A program made the translations under genes and the position numbers. Below the pieces are notes generated by a model. The model had not been told where the DNA came from and did not search any database. It saw only the letters and a program-made list of their open reading frames with translations. Below are positions 1 through 8,670 of a stretch of 38,199 nt of DNA, piece after piece. The stretch is taken from assembly GCA_034189185.1 (NCBI GenBank), contig JAXHVM010000002.1, positions 1 to 38,199 of the forward strand. The letters run 5' to 3'. The first letter of the stretch is position 1. Each line of letters begins with the position of its first letter. The stretch comes from Deferribacterota bacterium. Lineage in GTDB: Bacteria; Chrysiogenota; Deferribacteres; Deferribacterales; UBA228.

Positions 1-20
1 GCATTTTTATAGATGTAAAT

Positions 21-48
21 AAAAAAGGGCGTGATCACGCCCTTTTTT
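21..48 (-). terminator. Rho-independent terminator after dnaK
   Basis: A perfect 28-base palindrome has AAAAAAGGGCGTGA as its left arm and the mirror-image right arm ending in six T. It overlaps the first bases of the dnaK stop codon (47-49). Read on the minus strand it is a GC-rich hairpin followed by a T run, so it should end the hrcA-grpE-dnaK transcript. The symmetry means it could also stop transcription arriving on the plus strand. It closes the operon right after dnaK, so a dnaJ in the same transcript is unlikely. Confidence 0.9.
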
Positions 49-2023
49 ATTTCTTATCATCATCTTTTACTTCTTCATAATCTGCATCTACAACATCTTC
101 GTCTTGACTACCAGCTTCATTGGTACCGCCAGCCGACTTAGAACCTGCTTCACTTGTGCTGCCAGCTTGCCCAGCATCACCTTGGTCTCCAGCAGACTGC
201 CCAGCTTGTGATGCCTTATATATCTCTTCAGCTAATTTGTGTGAAACACTAGTCAATTTCTCGATAGCTGTCTTAATTTTATTTATATCATCCTCATTCT
301 GAACCTTTTTAAGTTCCTCTAAAGCTTTCTCAATCTCAGCCTTTGTATTTTCATCTATTTTATCACCGTGTTCTTTTAACGATTTTTCTGTAGAGTATAT
401 TATATTATCTGCTTGATTCCTTACCTCTATTAATTCTTTTTTCTTTTTATCATCCTCGGCATACATTTCAGCTTCTTTTACCATTCTATCAATTTCTTCT
501 TCAGTCAAGCCACTACTTGGAGTAATCCTTATAGATTGTTCCTTGCCAGTTCCTAGGTCTTTAGCGCTTACGTGTAAAATACCATTTGCGTCAATATCAA
601 AGGTTACCTCTATTTGAGGAATTCCTCTTGGAGCTGGCGGTATACCAACTAAGTCAAACCTTCCTATTGATTTATTGTCTTTTGCCATTTCGCGCTCACC
701 TTGTAATACGTGTATTGTAACTGACGTTTGGTTGTCGGCAGCAGTTGTAAATACCTGGCTTTTCTTAGTTGGGATAGTTGTATTCCTTGGAATAATCTTA
801 GTCATAACCCCACCTAATGTTTCAATACCAAGTGATAACGGTGTTACATCTAACAACAACACATCCTTGACTTCACCTTTCAAAACAGCTGCCTGAATAG
901 CTGCTCCAATTGCCACAACCTCATCTGGATTTATACCTTTGTGTGGTTCTTTGCCAAAAAATTCCTTTACCTTTTGTTGCACTAAGGGCATCCTAGTCAT
1001 ACCACCTACTAAGATTACCTCATCTATATCACTTGTAGTATATCCTGCATCTTCCAAGGCTCTCTTACAGGGCTCTAGTGTTCTTTCAACTAGGTCTCCA
1101 ACTAATGATTCTAGTTTTGCCCTAGATAATTTTTTAACCAAATGTTTCGGTCCACTTTGATCAGCAGTTATAAAGGGTAGATTAACCTCCGTCTCTAATG
1201 CTGATGAGAGTTCGTGCTTAGCTTTTTCAGCTGCCTCCTTTAATCTTTGTAAAGCCATCTTGTCTTTCCTTAGATCAATTCCATTCTCCTTCCTAAACTC
1301 TTCTGCAAGAAAGTCTACAATTCTATTATCAAAATCATCACCACCTAGAAAGGTATCGCCATTAGTTGATTTAACTTCAAAAACACCATCGCCCAATTCT
1401 AATATTGAGATATCAAAGGTTCCCCCTCCTAGATCATATACTGCAATTTTTTCATCTTTCTTTTTATCTAAACCATATGCAAGTGATGCTGCTGTTGGCT
1501 CATTGATTATCCTGAGCACATTTAAACCTGCAATCCTTCCAGCATCCTTAGTAGCTTGTCTTTGTGCATCATTAAAATATGCGGGTACCGTTATTACCAC
1601 ATCTGTTACAGTTTCACCTAGATAATCCTCAGCAGTCTTTTTGAGTTTCTGTAATATCATTGCTGATATCTCTGGTGGAGAATATTTCTTATCCCTCACT
1701 TCCACCCAGGCATCACCATTTTCTGCCTCAACTATTTTATAAGGTAAGATCTCCTTTGCTTTTTTAACCTGAGGATGGCTATATTTTCTACCCATCAATC
1801 TTTTAATGCTAAAGATTGTATTTTCCGGGTTTGTGATAGCTTGCCTCTTAGCTAACAAACCAACAAGGCGCTCCCCACTCTCGGTAAAAGCAACAACTGA
1901 AGGTGTTGTAGATTGCCCTTCAGCATTTATAATCACCTTTGTATTATTACCTTCTCTTAATGCTACAACAGAGTTTGTTGTGCCTAAATCAATGCCTATA
2001 GCTTTTCCGCTTTTAGTCGCCAT
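47..2023 (-). CDS. dnaK: Molecular chaperone DnaK (Hsp70)
   Basis: ATP-dependent cytosolic Hsp70 that binds exposed hydrophobic segments of unfolded proteins and works with DnaJ and GrpE. The N-terminal ATPase domain opens with the family signature [13 protein letters not shown] and also shows [14 protein letters not shown] and [11 protein letters not shown]. The substrate-binding domain follows, then a Gly/Ala/Ser-rich tail ending in acidic [17 protein letters not shown], the typical bacterial DnaK end. Length (658 aa) is normal. I chose ATG at 2023 because AGGAGG at 2035-2030 lies 6 bases upstream; the in-frame TTG at 2029 abuts that site. The gene overlaps the end of grpE by 11 bases, so its ribosome site is inside grpE and translation is probably coupled. 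Regulation is expected through the CIRCE/HrcA site at 3690-3716. Confidence 0.98.
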   Translation of the reverse strand: MATKSGKAIGIDLGTTNSVVALREGNNTKVIINAEGQSTTPSVVAFTESGERLVGLLAKRQAITNPENTIFSIKRLMGRKYSHPQVKKAKEILPYKIVEAENGDAWVEVRDKKYSPPEISAMILQKLKKTAEDYLGETVTDVVITVPAYFNDAQRQATKDAGRIAGLNVLRIINEPTAASLAYGLDKKKDEKIAVYDLGGGTFDISILELGDGVFEVKSTNGDTFLGGDDFDNRIVDFLAEEFRKENGIDLRKDKMALQRLKEAAEKAKHELSSALETEVNLPFITADQSGPKHLVKKLSRAKLESLVGDLVERTLEPCKRALEDAGYTTSDIDEVILVGGMTRMPLVQQKVKEFFGKEPHKGINPDEVVAIGAAIQAAVLKGEVKDVLLLDVTPLSLGIETLGGVMTKIIPRNTTIPTKKSQVFTTAADNQTSVTIHVLQGEREMAKDNKSIGRFDLVGIPPAPRGIPQIEVTFDIDANGILHVSAKDLGTGKEQSIRITPSSGLTEEEIDRMVKEAEMYAEDDKKKKELIEVRNQADNIIYSTEKSLKEHGDKIDENTKAEIEKALEELKKVQNEDDINKIKTAIEKLTSVSHKLAEEIYKASQAGQSAGDQGDAGQAGSTSEAGSKSAGGTNEAGSQDEDVVDADYEEVKDDDKK

Positions 2024-2654
2024 TTTCAACCTCCTTGTCTTGTTTTTCTTTTTTATTTACAGCAACTTTAACAGGCCTTATAACATTACCATGCATAAGA
2101 TAACCCTTTTGTAAAACCTTTGTTATTACATTATTCTCCTTATCATCCCTACTTTCAATCATCATTGCTTCATGAAAGTTTGGATCAAATTTTTCATCAT
2201 TCTCTACCTTAATATCCTCAACCCCATGTTTCTTTAATGCGTCTCTAAATTGTTTTAAAGTTAATTCAACACCTTCATACAATGACTCAAAGGAAGCACT
2301 TTCTTTAGAATGACTTAGGGCCATCTCTAAATGGTCAACCACGGGAAGGATGCTCACAGCAAATTTACTTATAGCATTTTTAATTTTATAATCACTGTCC
2401 TTTATAAGCCTTTTCTTCAAATTTTCGTAATCAGCCATTATGCGCAGAACTTCTTCCTTTTTTTTGCCCATTTCCTCTTTTAACTTTTTATTTTCTTCCT
2501 TTAATCTCTCATATTCTTTTTCTAATCTATCCAAAACTTCTTTATTTTCAATAAGTTCTTCTCCTGTATTATGATCATCTCCATCTTCTGTTCTATTCCT
2601 TTTAAATTCCTCTAAATCTTCGATTATTTCTTCATTCTTACCATTATTTGTCAT
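2013..2654 (-). CDS. grpE: Nucleotide exchange factor GrpE
   Basis: GrpE is the homodimeric nucleotide exchange factor that releases ADP from DnaK. The protein (213 aa from the chosen start) has a charged, disordered N terminus. A long Glu/Lys-rich coiled coil follows, then [14 protein letters not shown], the usual start of the GrpE core. The C-terminal beta domain includes [13 protein letters not shown] and [16 protein letters not shown], strong family signatures. Upstream in-frame ATGs lie at 2666 and 2657. I prefer 2654 because GGAGG lies about 5 bases before it, whereas the other two overlap or crowd that site. It overlaps the hrcA stop by 11 bases and the dnaK start by 11 bases, giving the tight order hrcA-grpE-dnaK. 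Confidence 0.96.
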   Translation of the reverse strand: MTNNGKNEEIIEDLEEFKRNRTEDGDDHNTGEELIENKEVLDRLEKEYERLKEENKKLKEEMGKKKEEVLRIMADYENLKKRLIKDSDYKIKNAISKFAVSILPVVDHLEMALSHSKESASFESLYEGVELTLKQFRDALKKHGVEDIKVENDEKFDPNFHEAMMIESRDDKENNVITKVLQKGYLMHGNVIRPVKVAVNKKEKQDKEVENGD

Positions 2655-3678
2655 CATAACCTCCATATTGTTTTAGTAAATTTGACAAAAAATCAGCTGT
2701 ATAGTTAATTATTGGTATTACTGACGGATAAGACATACTTTTTGGACCTAAAACACCAAGATAACCTACTATATTTTCGCTTTTATAATTTTTTGTTAGT
2801 AGTGCATAATCCTCTAGAATAGACTCCCCTATCTCTGAACCAATAAATAATTTTACTTCTTTCGCGTTTAAACATTTATTTATAATATTATAAATAAAGG
2901 ATTTTTCTTCAATAGATTTTAGTAGATTTTTTAATCTCTCAGCATCATTTATATACTCACCATCAATTATATTTGGTGTTCCAGCTACAAACACAAAATT
3001 CTTATTAATTGTTTTGAATAGATCATCTCCACCTTTTCTAATAGCATCCATTATCCTATCAAAATGTTCCTTGTCTATCATTAATTGTTTACTAATATGT
3101 TTCTTTATTTCAAATAGATTCTTGCCCACAAAATTATCATTCAAATAATTAGATATCTTCTTTAATTCGTCATCTTTAATTTTAGCATCTAAATTTAACA
3201 TTACATTATGCACTATGCCAGTTTTAGTAACAATAATTGCTATAACCTTTTCATTGTTGATTCTAACAAAATGTATATGCTTTAATACCATTGAACTTAT
3301 ATTTGGCTCAAAAATAAATACCACACTATTCGTCAATTCACTTATGGTATTGCATAGTCTTTCAAATATAGATTCAAAATTTGATCCCTCAATAACTTGT
3401 TTCAATCTCTCAGATATCTGATTATTTACAGCATCAATATTTATCAACTCATTAACATAATATTTAAAACCTTCATCTGTGGGTATTCTACCTGCAGATG
3501 TATAGGGGTGAGTAATCAAGCCTCTCTCTTCTAAATCACTCATAATGTTCCTGATTGTAGCAGCTGATACAGGTATAGGCCCGTGTTTTGCAATATATCT
3601 TGAACCTATTGGTTCTCTCTTCTCTATATACAAATCGACAATAGCTTTAAATATTTTTTTCTCTCTTTCGCTTAACAT
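2644..3678 (-). CDS. hrcA: Heat-inducible transcription repressor HrcA
   Basis: HrcA is the dimeric repressor that binds CIRCE operators and shuts off chaperone operons, using GroEL for folding feedback. The N-terminal winged-helix domain reads LSEREKKIFKAIVDLYIEKREPIGSRYI, followed by SAATIRNIMSDLEERGLI and THPYTSAGRIPTDEGFKYYV, all hallmark HrcA segments. The C-terminal end has the conserved-type VGYLGVLGPKSMSYPSVIPIINY. I placed the start at ATG 3678 (344 aa) with a GGTAGAG-like site just upstream. GTG at 3696 and ATG at 3690 are in frame but fall inside the operator. It is the first gene of the operon and carries the operator in its own leader, so it should be autoregulated. Confidence 0.96.
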   Translation of the reverse strand: MLSEREKKIFKAIVDLYIEKREPIGSRYIAKHGPIPVSAATIRNIMSDLEERGLITHPYTSAGRIPTDEGFKYYVNELINIDAVNNQISERLKQVIEGSNFESIFERLCNTISELTNSVVFIFEPNISSMVLKHIHFVRINNEKVIAIIVTKTGIVHNVMLNLDAKIKDDELKKISNYLNDNFVGKNLFEIKKHISKQLMIDKEHFDRIMDAIRKGGDDLFKTINKNFVFVAGTPNIIDGEYINDAERLKNLLKSIEEKSFIYNIINKCLNAKEVKLFIGSEIGESILEDYALLTKNYKSENIVGYLGVLGPKSMSYPSVIPIINYTADFLSNLLKQYGGYDDK

Positions 3679-3689
3679 AATCTCTACCA

Positions 3690-3716
3690 TTAGCACTCTA
3701 CTTAATTGAGTGCTAA
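3690..3716. promoter_or_regulatory. CIRCE operator (HrcA binding site)
   Basis: A perfect inverted repeat, TTAGCACTC-N9-GAGTGCTAA, matches the CIRCE consensus on every arm base. It lies 11 bases upstream of the chosen hrcA ATG and at or just after the predicted transcription start. HrcA bound here would block initiation, and the operator would also be present in the 5' end of the mRNA. Confidence 0.97.
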
Positions 3717-3718
3717 TA

Positions 3719-3749
3719 ATTATAATATACCTATAAGTTTCTTTGTCAA
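3719..3749 (-). promoter_or_regulatory. Sigma-70-like promoter of hrcA-grpE-dnaK
   Basis: On the minus strand, TTGACA (3749-3744) is a perfect -35 box. TATAAT (3724-3719) follows after 19 bases; an overlapping TTATAA gives an 18-base spacer. The predicted start point near 3712 falls inside the CIRCE element, the usual arrangement for HrcA repression. A perfect -35 with a housekeeping-type -10 suggests repression release rather than a heat-shock sigma factor drives induction. Confidence 0.75.
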
Positions 3750-3761
3750 CACCGGTTAAAG

Positions 3762-4028
3762 CTAATCTTTTAGATTATTTATCTTATATAATTCAGCTAA
3801 TAACTTGGCTACAACCTCATATAAGCTTGCAGGAATCTCTTCATTAATATCAAGAGAGTATAAAACCTCAATTAAATCTGCATCCTCTTTTATATGTATA
3901 CCATATTCTTTTGCCTTTTTTATAATCTCATCGGCAACAGAACCTTGACCCTTTGCAACTAGTTTAGGTGCATTATCTATTTGTTGTCTATATCTTAATG
4001 CTGCTGCTTTTTTATTCTTCTTATTCAT
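3762..4028 (-). CDS. Orphan FlhB C-terminal-domain-like protein
   Basis: A small protein (88 aa) resembling the cytoplasmic C-terminal domain of the flagellar/type III export switch protein FlhB (EscU/YscU/HrcU family), as seen in the stand-alone FhlB/YlqH type. Matching features are KAAALRYRQQIDNAPKLVAKGQG, IIKKAKEYGIHIKEDADLIEVLYSLDINEEIPASLYEVVAKLLAELYKI. The membrane part and the NPTH self-cleavage motif that precedes this domain in FlhB are absent, and no flagellar or secretion gene is nearby. It overlaps the upstream aminotransferase gene by 8 bases, so it is the last gene of a three-gene operon. Its function is not established; a role at an export gate elsewhere in the genome is only a guess. 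Confidence 0.82.
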   Translation of the reverse strand: MNKKNKKAAALRYRQQIDNAPKLVAKGQGSVADEIIKKAKEYGIHIKEDADLIEVLYSLDINEEIPASLYEVVAKLLAELYKINNLKD

Positions 4029-5319
4029 CTAAATTCTCTCTTAATAAAACTAAAGAATCATAGTATATCTCAATTATCTTATTAATTAGGCTTTCTTCTA
4101 AATGCAAAAAACTTAAAGCCCCACCACCATGCATTGTAAACATATTTCCCAGAAGTGCGACAGCCTGAAACATGTTATTCATTTTACTATCAACGTCATA
4201 TATAAATGTTGAGGGCATATTATATATATAATCTTCGTTTTTTACAAAAATTAAGCTAAACATTGAACCATAACCTGATGAAAAAGCATTTAAATTCATT
4301 TCATTTAGAAAACTATTAACTTTATCTTTAATGGTACTACCCATTTTATTTAAAAAAGTGTAATTTTTGTCCTTTAATAATTTTAACATCTCTTTACCAG
4401 CAACCATACTTATTGGATTTGCTGAAAATGTACCCCCCCCTACAACAATATCCTTTTTCTCTATTATTTCCATTATATCCTTTCTGCCACCATATGCACC
4501 AATTGGAAAACCCCCGCCTATAATCTTGCCCATAGTTATTAAATCAGGCTCAATATTATATAAATTTGAAATACTGCCATAGCAAAACCTAAACGCTGAT
4601 ATAATCTCATCAAAAATAAGAACTATATTATTCTTCTCTGTATAATCCCTTAAAAACGATAAATATTCATTTGTAGCAAGCACTGATCCAACTGAACCCA
4701 TAACTGGTTCTAAAATAATACACCCAATCTTTCCCCTATAAGCTTCAAGCAGCTCTTCTGAAGTCTTTTTATCATTAAAAGGTATTGCAATAGTATGGTT
4801 AGTGATTTTTCCTTCATAAGGTGCTTGAATAAAGTGTGATAGATCTGGATTGCCCCCATGCCAGCCACCCTCCATTTTAACAATGATATTTTTACCAGTA
4901 TAAGCTTGCGCAACCCTTGTAGCATACATTGTTGCTTCAGTCCCAGAGCAGCAAAATCTTAATTTGTCTATAAAGGGAATAGCATCACAAAGAATTTCGG
5001 CTAATTCATATTGATATATATTTACTGTTCCAACATGGGCATTATTATCTAAAACCTCTTTAACTTTATTTATAATAGCCATATTAGAATGGCCAAGTAT
5101 ATGTGTATAGTGACCCATCCATAGATCTATCAGCTTGTTATCATCAATGTCATATAAATAAATATTATTAGTCTTTTTTGTTATAAAGGGAAAAGGTTTT
5201 ATGTTTCTAATATTATGACAAACTCCTCTTGGAAATATATTTTTATAATTCTCAAATAATAATTTTGAATTTAAAAACTTCTTATTGTATAGTTCAACTA
5301 AATGTCTATGGCTCATCAT
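4021..5319 (-). CDS. Class III PLP aminotransferase, HemL-like
   Basis: Fold-type I PLP enzyme of aminotransferase class III, closest in pattern to glutamate-1-semialdehyde 2,1-aminomutase (HemL). Visible motifs are SGTEAT (residues 125-130), FDEII (cofactor-binding Asp about 237), and MGKIIGGGFPIGAYGGR with the predicted PLP lysine at K265. Length (432 aa) suits the family. It departs from classical HemL: the N-terminal IPGGVNSPVR-type motif reads FPRGVCHNIR, and the usual YHGH reads WHGG. A different substrate is therefore plausible, and I leave the symbol empty. It overlaps the DUF72 gene by 14 bases and the FlhB-like gene by 8, so the three are probably co-expressed. Two adjacent ATGs (5319, 5316) could serve as start. 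Confidence 0.8.
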   Translation of the reverse strand: MMSHRHLVELYNKKFLNSKLLFENYKNIFPRGVCHNIRNIKPFPFITKKTNNIYLYDIDDNKLIDLWMGHYTHILGHSNMAIINKVKEVLDNNAHVGTVNIYQYELAEILCDAIPFIDKLRFCCSGTEATMYATRVAQAYTGKNIIVKMEGGWHGGNPDLSHFIQAPYEGKITNHTIAIPFNDKKTSEELLEAYRGKIGCIILEPVMGSVGSVLATNEYLSFLRDYTEKNNIVLIFDEIISAFRFCYGSISNLYNIEPDLITMGKIIGGGFPIGAYGGRKDIMEIIEKKDIVVGGGTFSANPISMVAGKEMLKLLKDKNYTFLNKMGSTIKDKVNSFLNEMNLNAFSSGYGSMFSLIFVKNEDYIYNMPSTFIYDVDSKMNNMFQAVALLGNMFTMHGGGALSFLHLEESLINKIIEIYYDSLVLLRENLDE

Positions 5320-6091
5320 TGTATTCCTTTAAAATTTTATTTAAACTTTGTGCATTATACACTGAATATCCATCCCTTATATTGCAAAAAGCAACAAAAG
5401 TATCCTTTGTTACAATAGAAAGCTTATTGACCTCATTAGCTATACTCTTTAATTGTTTAGTATTGTAGTTAAATGCTATATTTTTATTCATTGACTGTAA
5501 ATATAAAAACTTATTACTGTATATTCTAAAATAAGCATATTTATTGGTTGTTATGGGAGTAAAAGGCGTCATATCCTCACTATGCAATGGAATATAATGG
5601 ATGATTGTTCCTATATTCTTTTCCCTAAACAAATTAAAATATCTCTCTTTATACCATGACCTATGGGGTAATGAAACAAAAAAAATATTTTTTTCAAATA
5701 ACCTTTTAAGATTGAGTATTGTTTCAACATTTTTTCTAGAGGCAGTGAAACTATAAGGAAAATCAGCCAATAAAACATAGACTATATTATCTTTATTTAG
5801 CGGGGCTAAAGCATCAATAAAGGTCCTCACATATTCTTCATTTAACGATTCTTTCAATAATTCTTTATATAATTTTATAGATAATGCTAAAGAATTGTTC
5901 CCAATATTTTCAGCTATCTGATCTATTGTTTTATAATAAGGCATTTTATGGAATGTAAAAGTAATTTCCACAAAACTTAAGCCCAAATTATTTATATAAT
6001 ACTTTAAATAATTGGTAGGGCGTAAAGAGACTGGATATATTTTATCTACCCAACTATTATGTCTAAACCCAGATGTGCCTACATATATCAT
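5306..6091 (-). CDS. DUF72 (YecE-like) family protein
   Basis: Recognised as a DUF72/YecE-type protein (261 aa) by its opening IYVGTSGFRHNSWVDKIYP, then FVEITFTFHKMP and an ALSIKLYKELL strand. Later come FVSLPHRSWYKERYFNLFREKNIGTIIHY and a YAYFRIYSN segment. The family adopts a TIM-barrel fold of unproven biochemical role. It is the first gene of the minus operon that continues with the HemL-like aminotransferase and the FlhB-like protein. An AGGAGA ribosome site sits upstream of ATG 6091. The family sequence does not reveal a substrate, so I assign none. Confidence 0.85.
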   Translation of the reverse strand: MIYVGTSGFRHNSWVDKIYPVSLRPTNYLKYYINNLGLSFVEITFTFHKMPYYKTIDQIAENIGNNSLALSIKLYKELLKESLNEEYVRTFIDALAPLNKDNIVYVLLADFPYSFTASRKNVETILNLKRLFEKNIFFVSLPHRSWYKERYFNLFREKNIGTIIHYIPLHSEDMTPFTPITTNKYAYFRIYSNKFLYLQSMNKNIAFNYNTKQLKSIANEVNKLSIVTKDTFVAFCNIRDGYSVYNAQSLNKILKEYNDEP

Positions 6092-6223
6092 ATATTAGTT
6101 TCTCCTAAGCTTAAAAATTATTCTATTATTTCATCTAGAATTCATATTGATAAAATCAATAATATATTATATTATCATCTTGACAATGAGTAATTATTCG
6201 TTAAAAAATATTTTTTATAAATT

Positions 6224-6297
<74 letters not shown>

Positions 6298-7076
6298 TTT
6301 ATATTAATTTTTCAGTTATTTTATGTTAAATTTGATATAATTTATCATGTCTCTTGTGAACACAAAAGAAACTAAAATAAATGCAAATGAGTAGTTATGG
6401 TTTTTCCAATATATCAAAATAATTTTTAGGCAACCTTAACATTGAAAAAATTTAGACATAAAAATCACAAAAACTAGATATAAACTTCTATTTATACCAT
6501 CTTTATTTAATACGTTTATAAATTAATTTTTAAATAATAGATTGTATTAAAAATTATCTCTTTATCAGTTTTATGTATATTTATATTACAGAATATTCAA
6601 GAGTGCAAAATTCTCTATCATTTAAATTTAATGTGTATAGCTGATTTTAGATTCCAATTAGACCTAATTCGACAATTTATAAATTATGTATGTAATTTTT
6701 ATAACTATTTCTCTCTTTAATATTATTTATAATATAAAACCCAAAAGGAATTTAAAATAATTTAAAGATACTTTGTTTTAGAATTAATAGATTACAGATG
6801 TTTATATTCAGCTATTCTTAAAATATCAACTAATAATGTTTAATAGAAAATCAATCATCATCTTCAATAAACTATAGATTTAAGAATTCATCTACTATAA
6901 GATGATATTTGAAACTAAGTTCGTATTTTCAAAATTTATCTTACGAATTTTAATTAATTATTTGACTTCAATTAAAAAATTAAATATAATGGTGTTAGTA
7001 ATTCTAAAAAATAGTCTAATGTTTAACGAATTACTTGATAAGTATAATTATATTTTAGAAAAAGGAGGATTTGTAT
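6298..7076. other. Gene-free AT-rich interval upstream of acyl-CoA operon
   Basis: About 780 bases with no convincing coding region on either strand. It is extremely AT-rich and full of stop codons. The only supported elements are the promoter at 6962-6990 and the ribosome site at 7061-7068 near its right end. I found no copy of the tRNA 3' end, no transposase remnant and no clear stem-loop. The single longer reading frame here (from 6902) lacks a ribosome site and runs into the dehydrogenase gene out of frame, so I do not call it. Confidence 0.6.
6962..6990 (+). promoter_or_regulatory. Sigma-70-type promoter of acyl-CoA operon
   Basis: TTGACT (6962-6967) and a perfect TATAAT (6985-6990) are separated by exactly 17 bases, an almost ideal housekeeping promoter. 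Transcription would start near 6997, giving a leader of about 80 bases before the dehydrogenase ATG at 7077. No operator-like inverted repeat is evident beside it. Confidence 0.75.
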
Positions 7077-7844
7077 ATGGAAGTAAAAGGAAGCACTTTT
7101 ATTGTAACAGGTGGCGCCTCTGGATTAGGAGAAGCTACGGTCCGAAGTATCGTGGAAAAAGGTGGCAGGGCTGCCATTTTTGACGTACAAGATGATAAAG
7201 GTAGTAAACTTGCCAAAGAACTTTCAGACAGCACAATATACTGCCACACTGACGTAACTAATGAGGCTCAGGTTCAAGAGAGCATCCAAAAGACATTGGA
7301 TAGTTGCGGAAGTATAAACGGACTGGTAAACTGTGCAGGAATAGCAATAGCTGAAAGGACTGTGAGCAAAAAAGGTCCTATGCTTCTAGATTCTTTCAAC
7401 AAGGTAATACAGGTAAACCTAGTGGGAACATTCAACGTAATCCGTCTTGCAGCAGCTCAAATGATGAACAACACCCCTAATGCTGACGAAGAGCGTGGTG
7501 TTATCATAAACACAGCATCTGTTGCCGCATTTGAAGGCCAAATAGGCCAAGTACCGTACTCAGCATCAAAAGCAGGAATAGTGGGAATGACACTCCCTCT
7601 TGCTAGAGAATTTGCAAGAAGCGGCATCCGAGTTGTCACAATTGCACCTGGACTTTTTGACACTCCCTTATTCTCCTTGCTTCCTGAAAATGCAAGGAAA
7701 TCCCTTGAAGCCCAGCTGCCTTTTCCTGCTAGGTTCGGCCGGCCAAGCGAATACGCTCTCATGGTACAGTGTATTATTGCCAACCCTGTGCTGAACGGGG
7801 AAACCATCCGTCTTGACTCAGCAATACGCATGCAGCCAAAATAG
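7077..7844 (+). CDS. HSD10-like short-chain 3-hydroxyacyl-CoA dehydrogenase
   Basis: NAD-dependent SDR (255 aa) strongly resembling type-2 3-hydroxyacyl-CoA dehydrogenase (HSD17B10), which oxidises 3-hydroxyacyl-CoA and 2-methyl-3-hydroxyacyl-CoA to 3-oxoacyl-CoA. The Rossmann motif VTGGASGLG is at residues 10-18, D36 suggests NAD preference, and LVNCAG is present. The catalytic set is S148, Y161 and K165 within VIINTASVAAFEGQIG and YSASKAG. The C terminus LNGETIRLDSAIRMQP is nearly diagnostic of HSD10. ATG 7077 is chosen because AAAGGAGG lies 8 bases upstream; an in-frame TTG at 7071 is less likely. It is first in the operon. G+C is high (31 of 60 bases at 7681-7740) against about 30% in the rest of the window. 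Confidence 0.92.
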   Translation: MEVKGSTFIVTGGASGLGEATVRSIVEKGGRAAIFDVQDDKGSKLAKELSDSTIYCHTDVTNEAQVQESIQKTLDSCGSINGLVNCAGIAIAERTVSKKGPMLLDSFNKVIQVNLVGTFNVIRLAAAQMMNNTPNADEERGVIINTASVAAFEGQIGQVPYSASKAGIVGMTLPLAREFARSGIRVVTIAPGLFDTPLFSLLPENARKSLEAQLPFPARFGRPSEYALMVQCIIANPVLNGETIRLDSAIRMQPK

Positions 7845-7872
7845 AAAAATCTAAATAAAAAAGGAGATAATA

Positions 7873-8658
7873 ATGACAGAGTATAAAAATATAATATATA
7901 ATAAAAAGGATAACATTGCCACTATAACCCTTAATAGACCTAATGTGCTAAATGCGTTAAATTTTGTATTACTGTCAGAGATACGTGATGCTATCCTTGA
8001 TGCTGAGGGGGATGATAACATCAAAGTCATTGTATTGACTGGTTCTGGCGATAAGGCTTTCTCAGCTGGTGCTGATATCCCTGAAATACTAAAGTTAAGC
8101 CCCATAGAAGCAAAGAATCATGCTTTATCAATCCATGATGTTACCAAACATATGGAGGGAATCAAGAAGCCTATAATAGCCAAAATAAACGGACTTTGCC
8201 TTGGCGGTGGGAATGAGATAGCCATGGCCTGTGACTTCAGAATCGCCTCTGATAACGCAATGTTTGGCCAACCTGAAGTTAATCTTGGTGTTATTCCCGG
8301 CGCTGGAGGAACTCAAAGGCTTACAAGACTTATAGGCAGGACAAAGGCTATGGAAATTGATATGTTAGGCGACATGATTGATGCCAACGAAGCTTACAGT
8401 ATTGGACTATTAAACAAGGTTGTTCCAGCTGACAATTTGGACAGAGCTGTGGATGAGTTTATACAAAAACTTTTGTCAAAAAGCTCTGTCATTCTAGAAA
8501 TAATAAAACTTGCAATAAATAAAGGAATAGAGATGGATCTGGATAAAGCCCTATATTATGAGGCTGAGTGTTTTGGCTCTGCAGCATCAACTGAGGATTT
8601 TAAAGAAGGATTAAGAGCGTTTCAGGAGAAAAGAAAAGCTCAATTTAAAGGGAAATAA
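7873..8658 (+). CDS. Enoyl-CoA hydratase (crotonase family)
   Basis: Crotonase-fold protein (261 aa) that should add water to 2-enoyl-CoA or dehydrate 3-hydroxyacyl-CoA. The oxyanion-hole segment AFSAGADI (about residues 62-69) and GLCLGGGNEIAMACD are intact. Both catalytic acids of true hydratases are present: E115 in GGGNE and E135 in GQPEVNLGVIPGAGGTQRL. That favours a hydratase over a mere crotonase relative. It follows the dehydrogenase by 28 bases with an AAGGAGA ribosome site. It would interconvert enoyl- and 3-hydroxyacyl-CoA for the dehydrogenase; the substrate chain cannot be read from sequence. A methylglutaconyl-CoA-type substrate is conceivable given the HMGS-like neighbour. Confidence 0.92.
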   Translation: MTEYKNIIYNKKDNIATITLNRPNVLNALNFVLLSEIRDAILDAEGDDNIKVIVLTGSGDKAFSAGADIPEILKLSPIEAKNHALSIHDVTKHMEGIKKPIIAKINGLCLGGGNEIAMACDFRIASDNAMFGQPEVNLGVIPGAGGTQRLTRLIGRTKAMEIDMLGDMIDANEAYSIGLLNKVVPADNLDRAVDEFIQKLLSKSSVILEIIKLAINKGIEMDLDKALYYEAECFGSAASTEDFKEGLRAFQEKRKAQFKGK

Positions 8659-8670
8659 AAAGGTAGAATA

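Noticed and set aside
4021-5319. Calling the class III aminotransferase hemL outright.
   Set aside because: Key HemL positions differ (FPRGVCHNIR, WHGG) and no other haem genes are adjacent.
6902-7183. 93-codon frame overlapping the start of the dehydrogenase gene.
   Set aside because: It has no ribosome site, contains the promoter region, and runs out of frame through the well-supported dehydrogenase gene.
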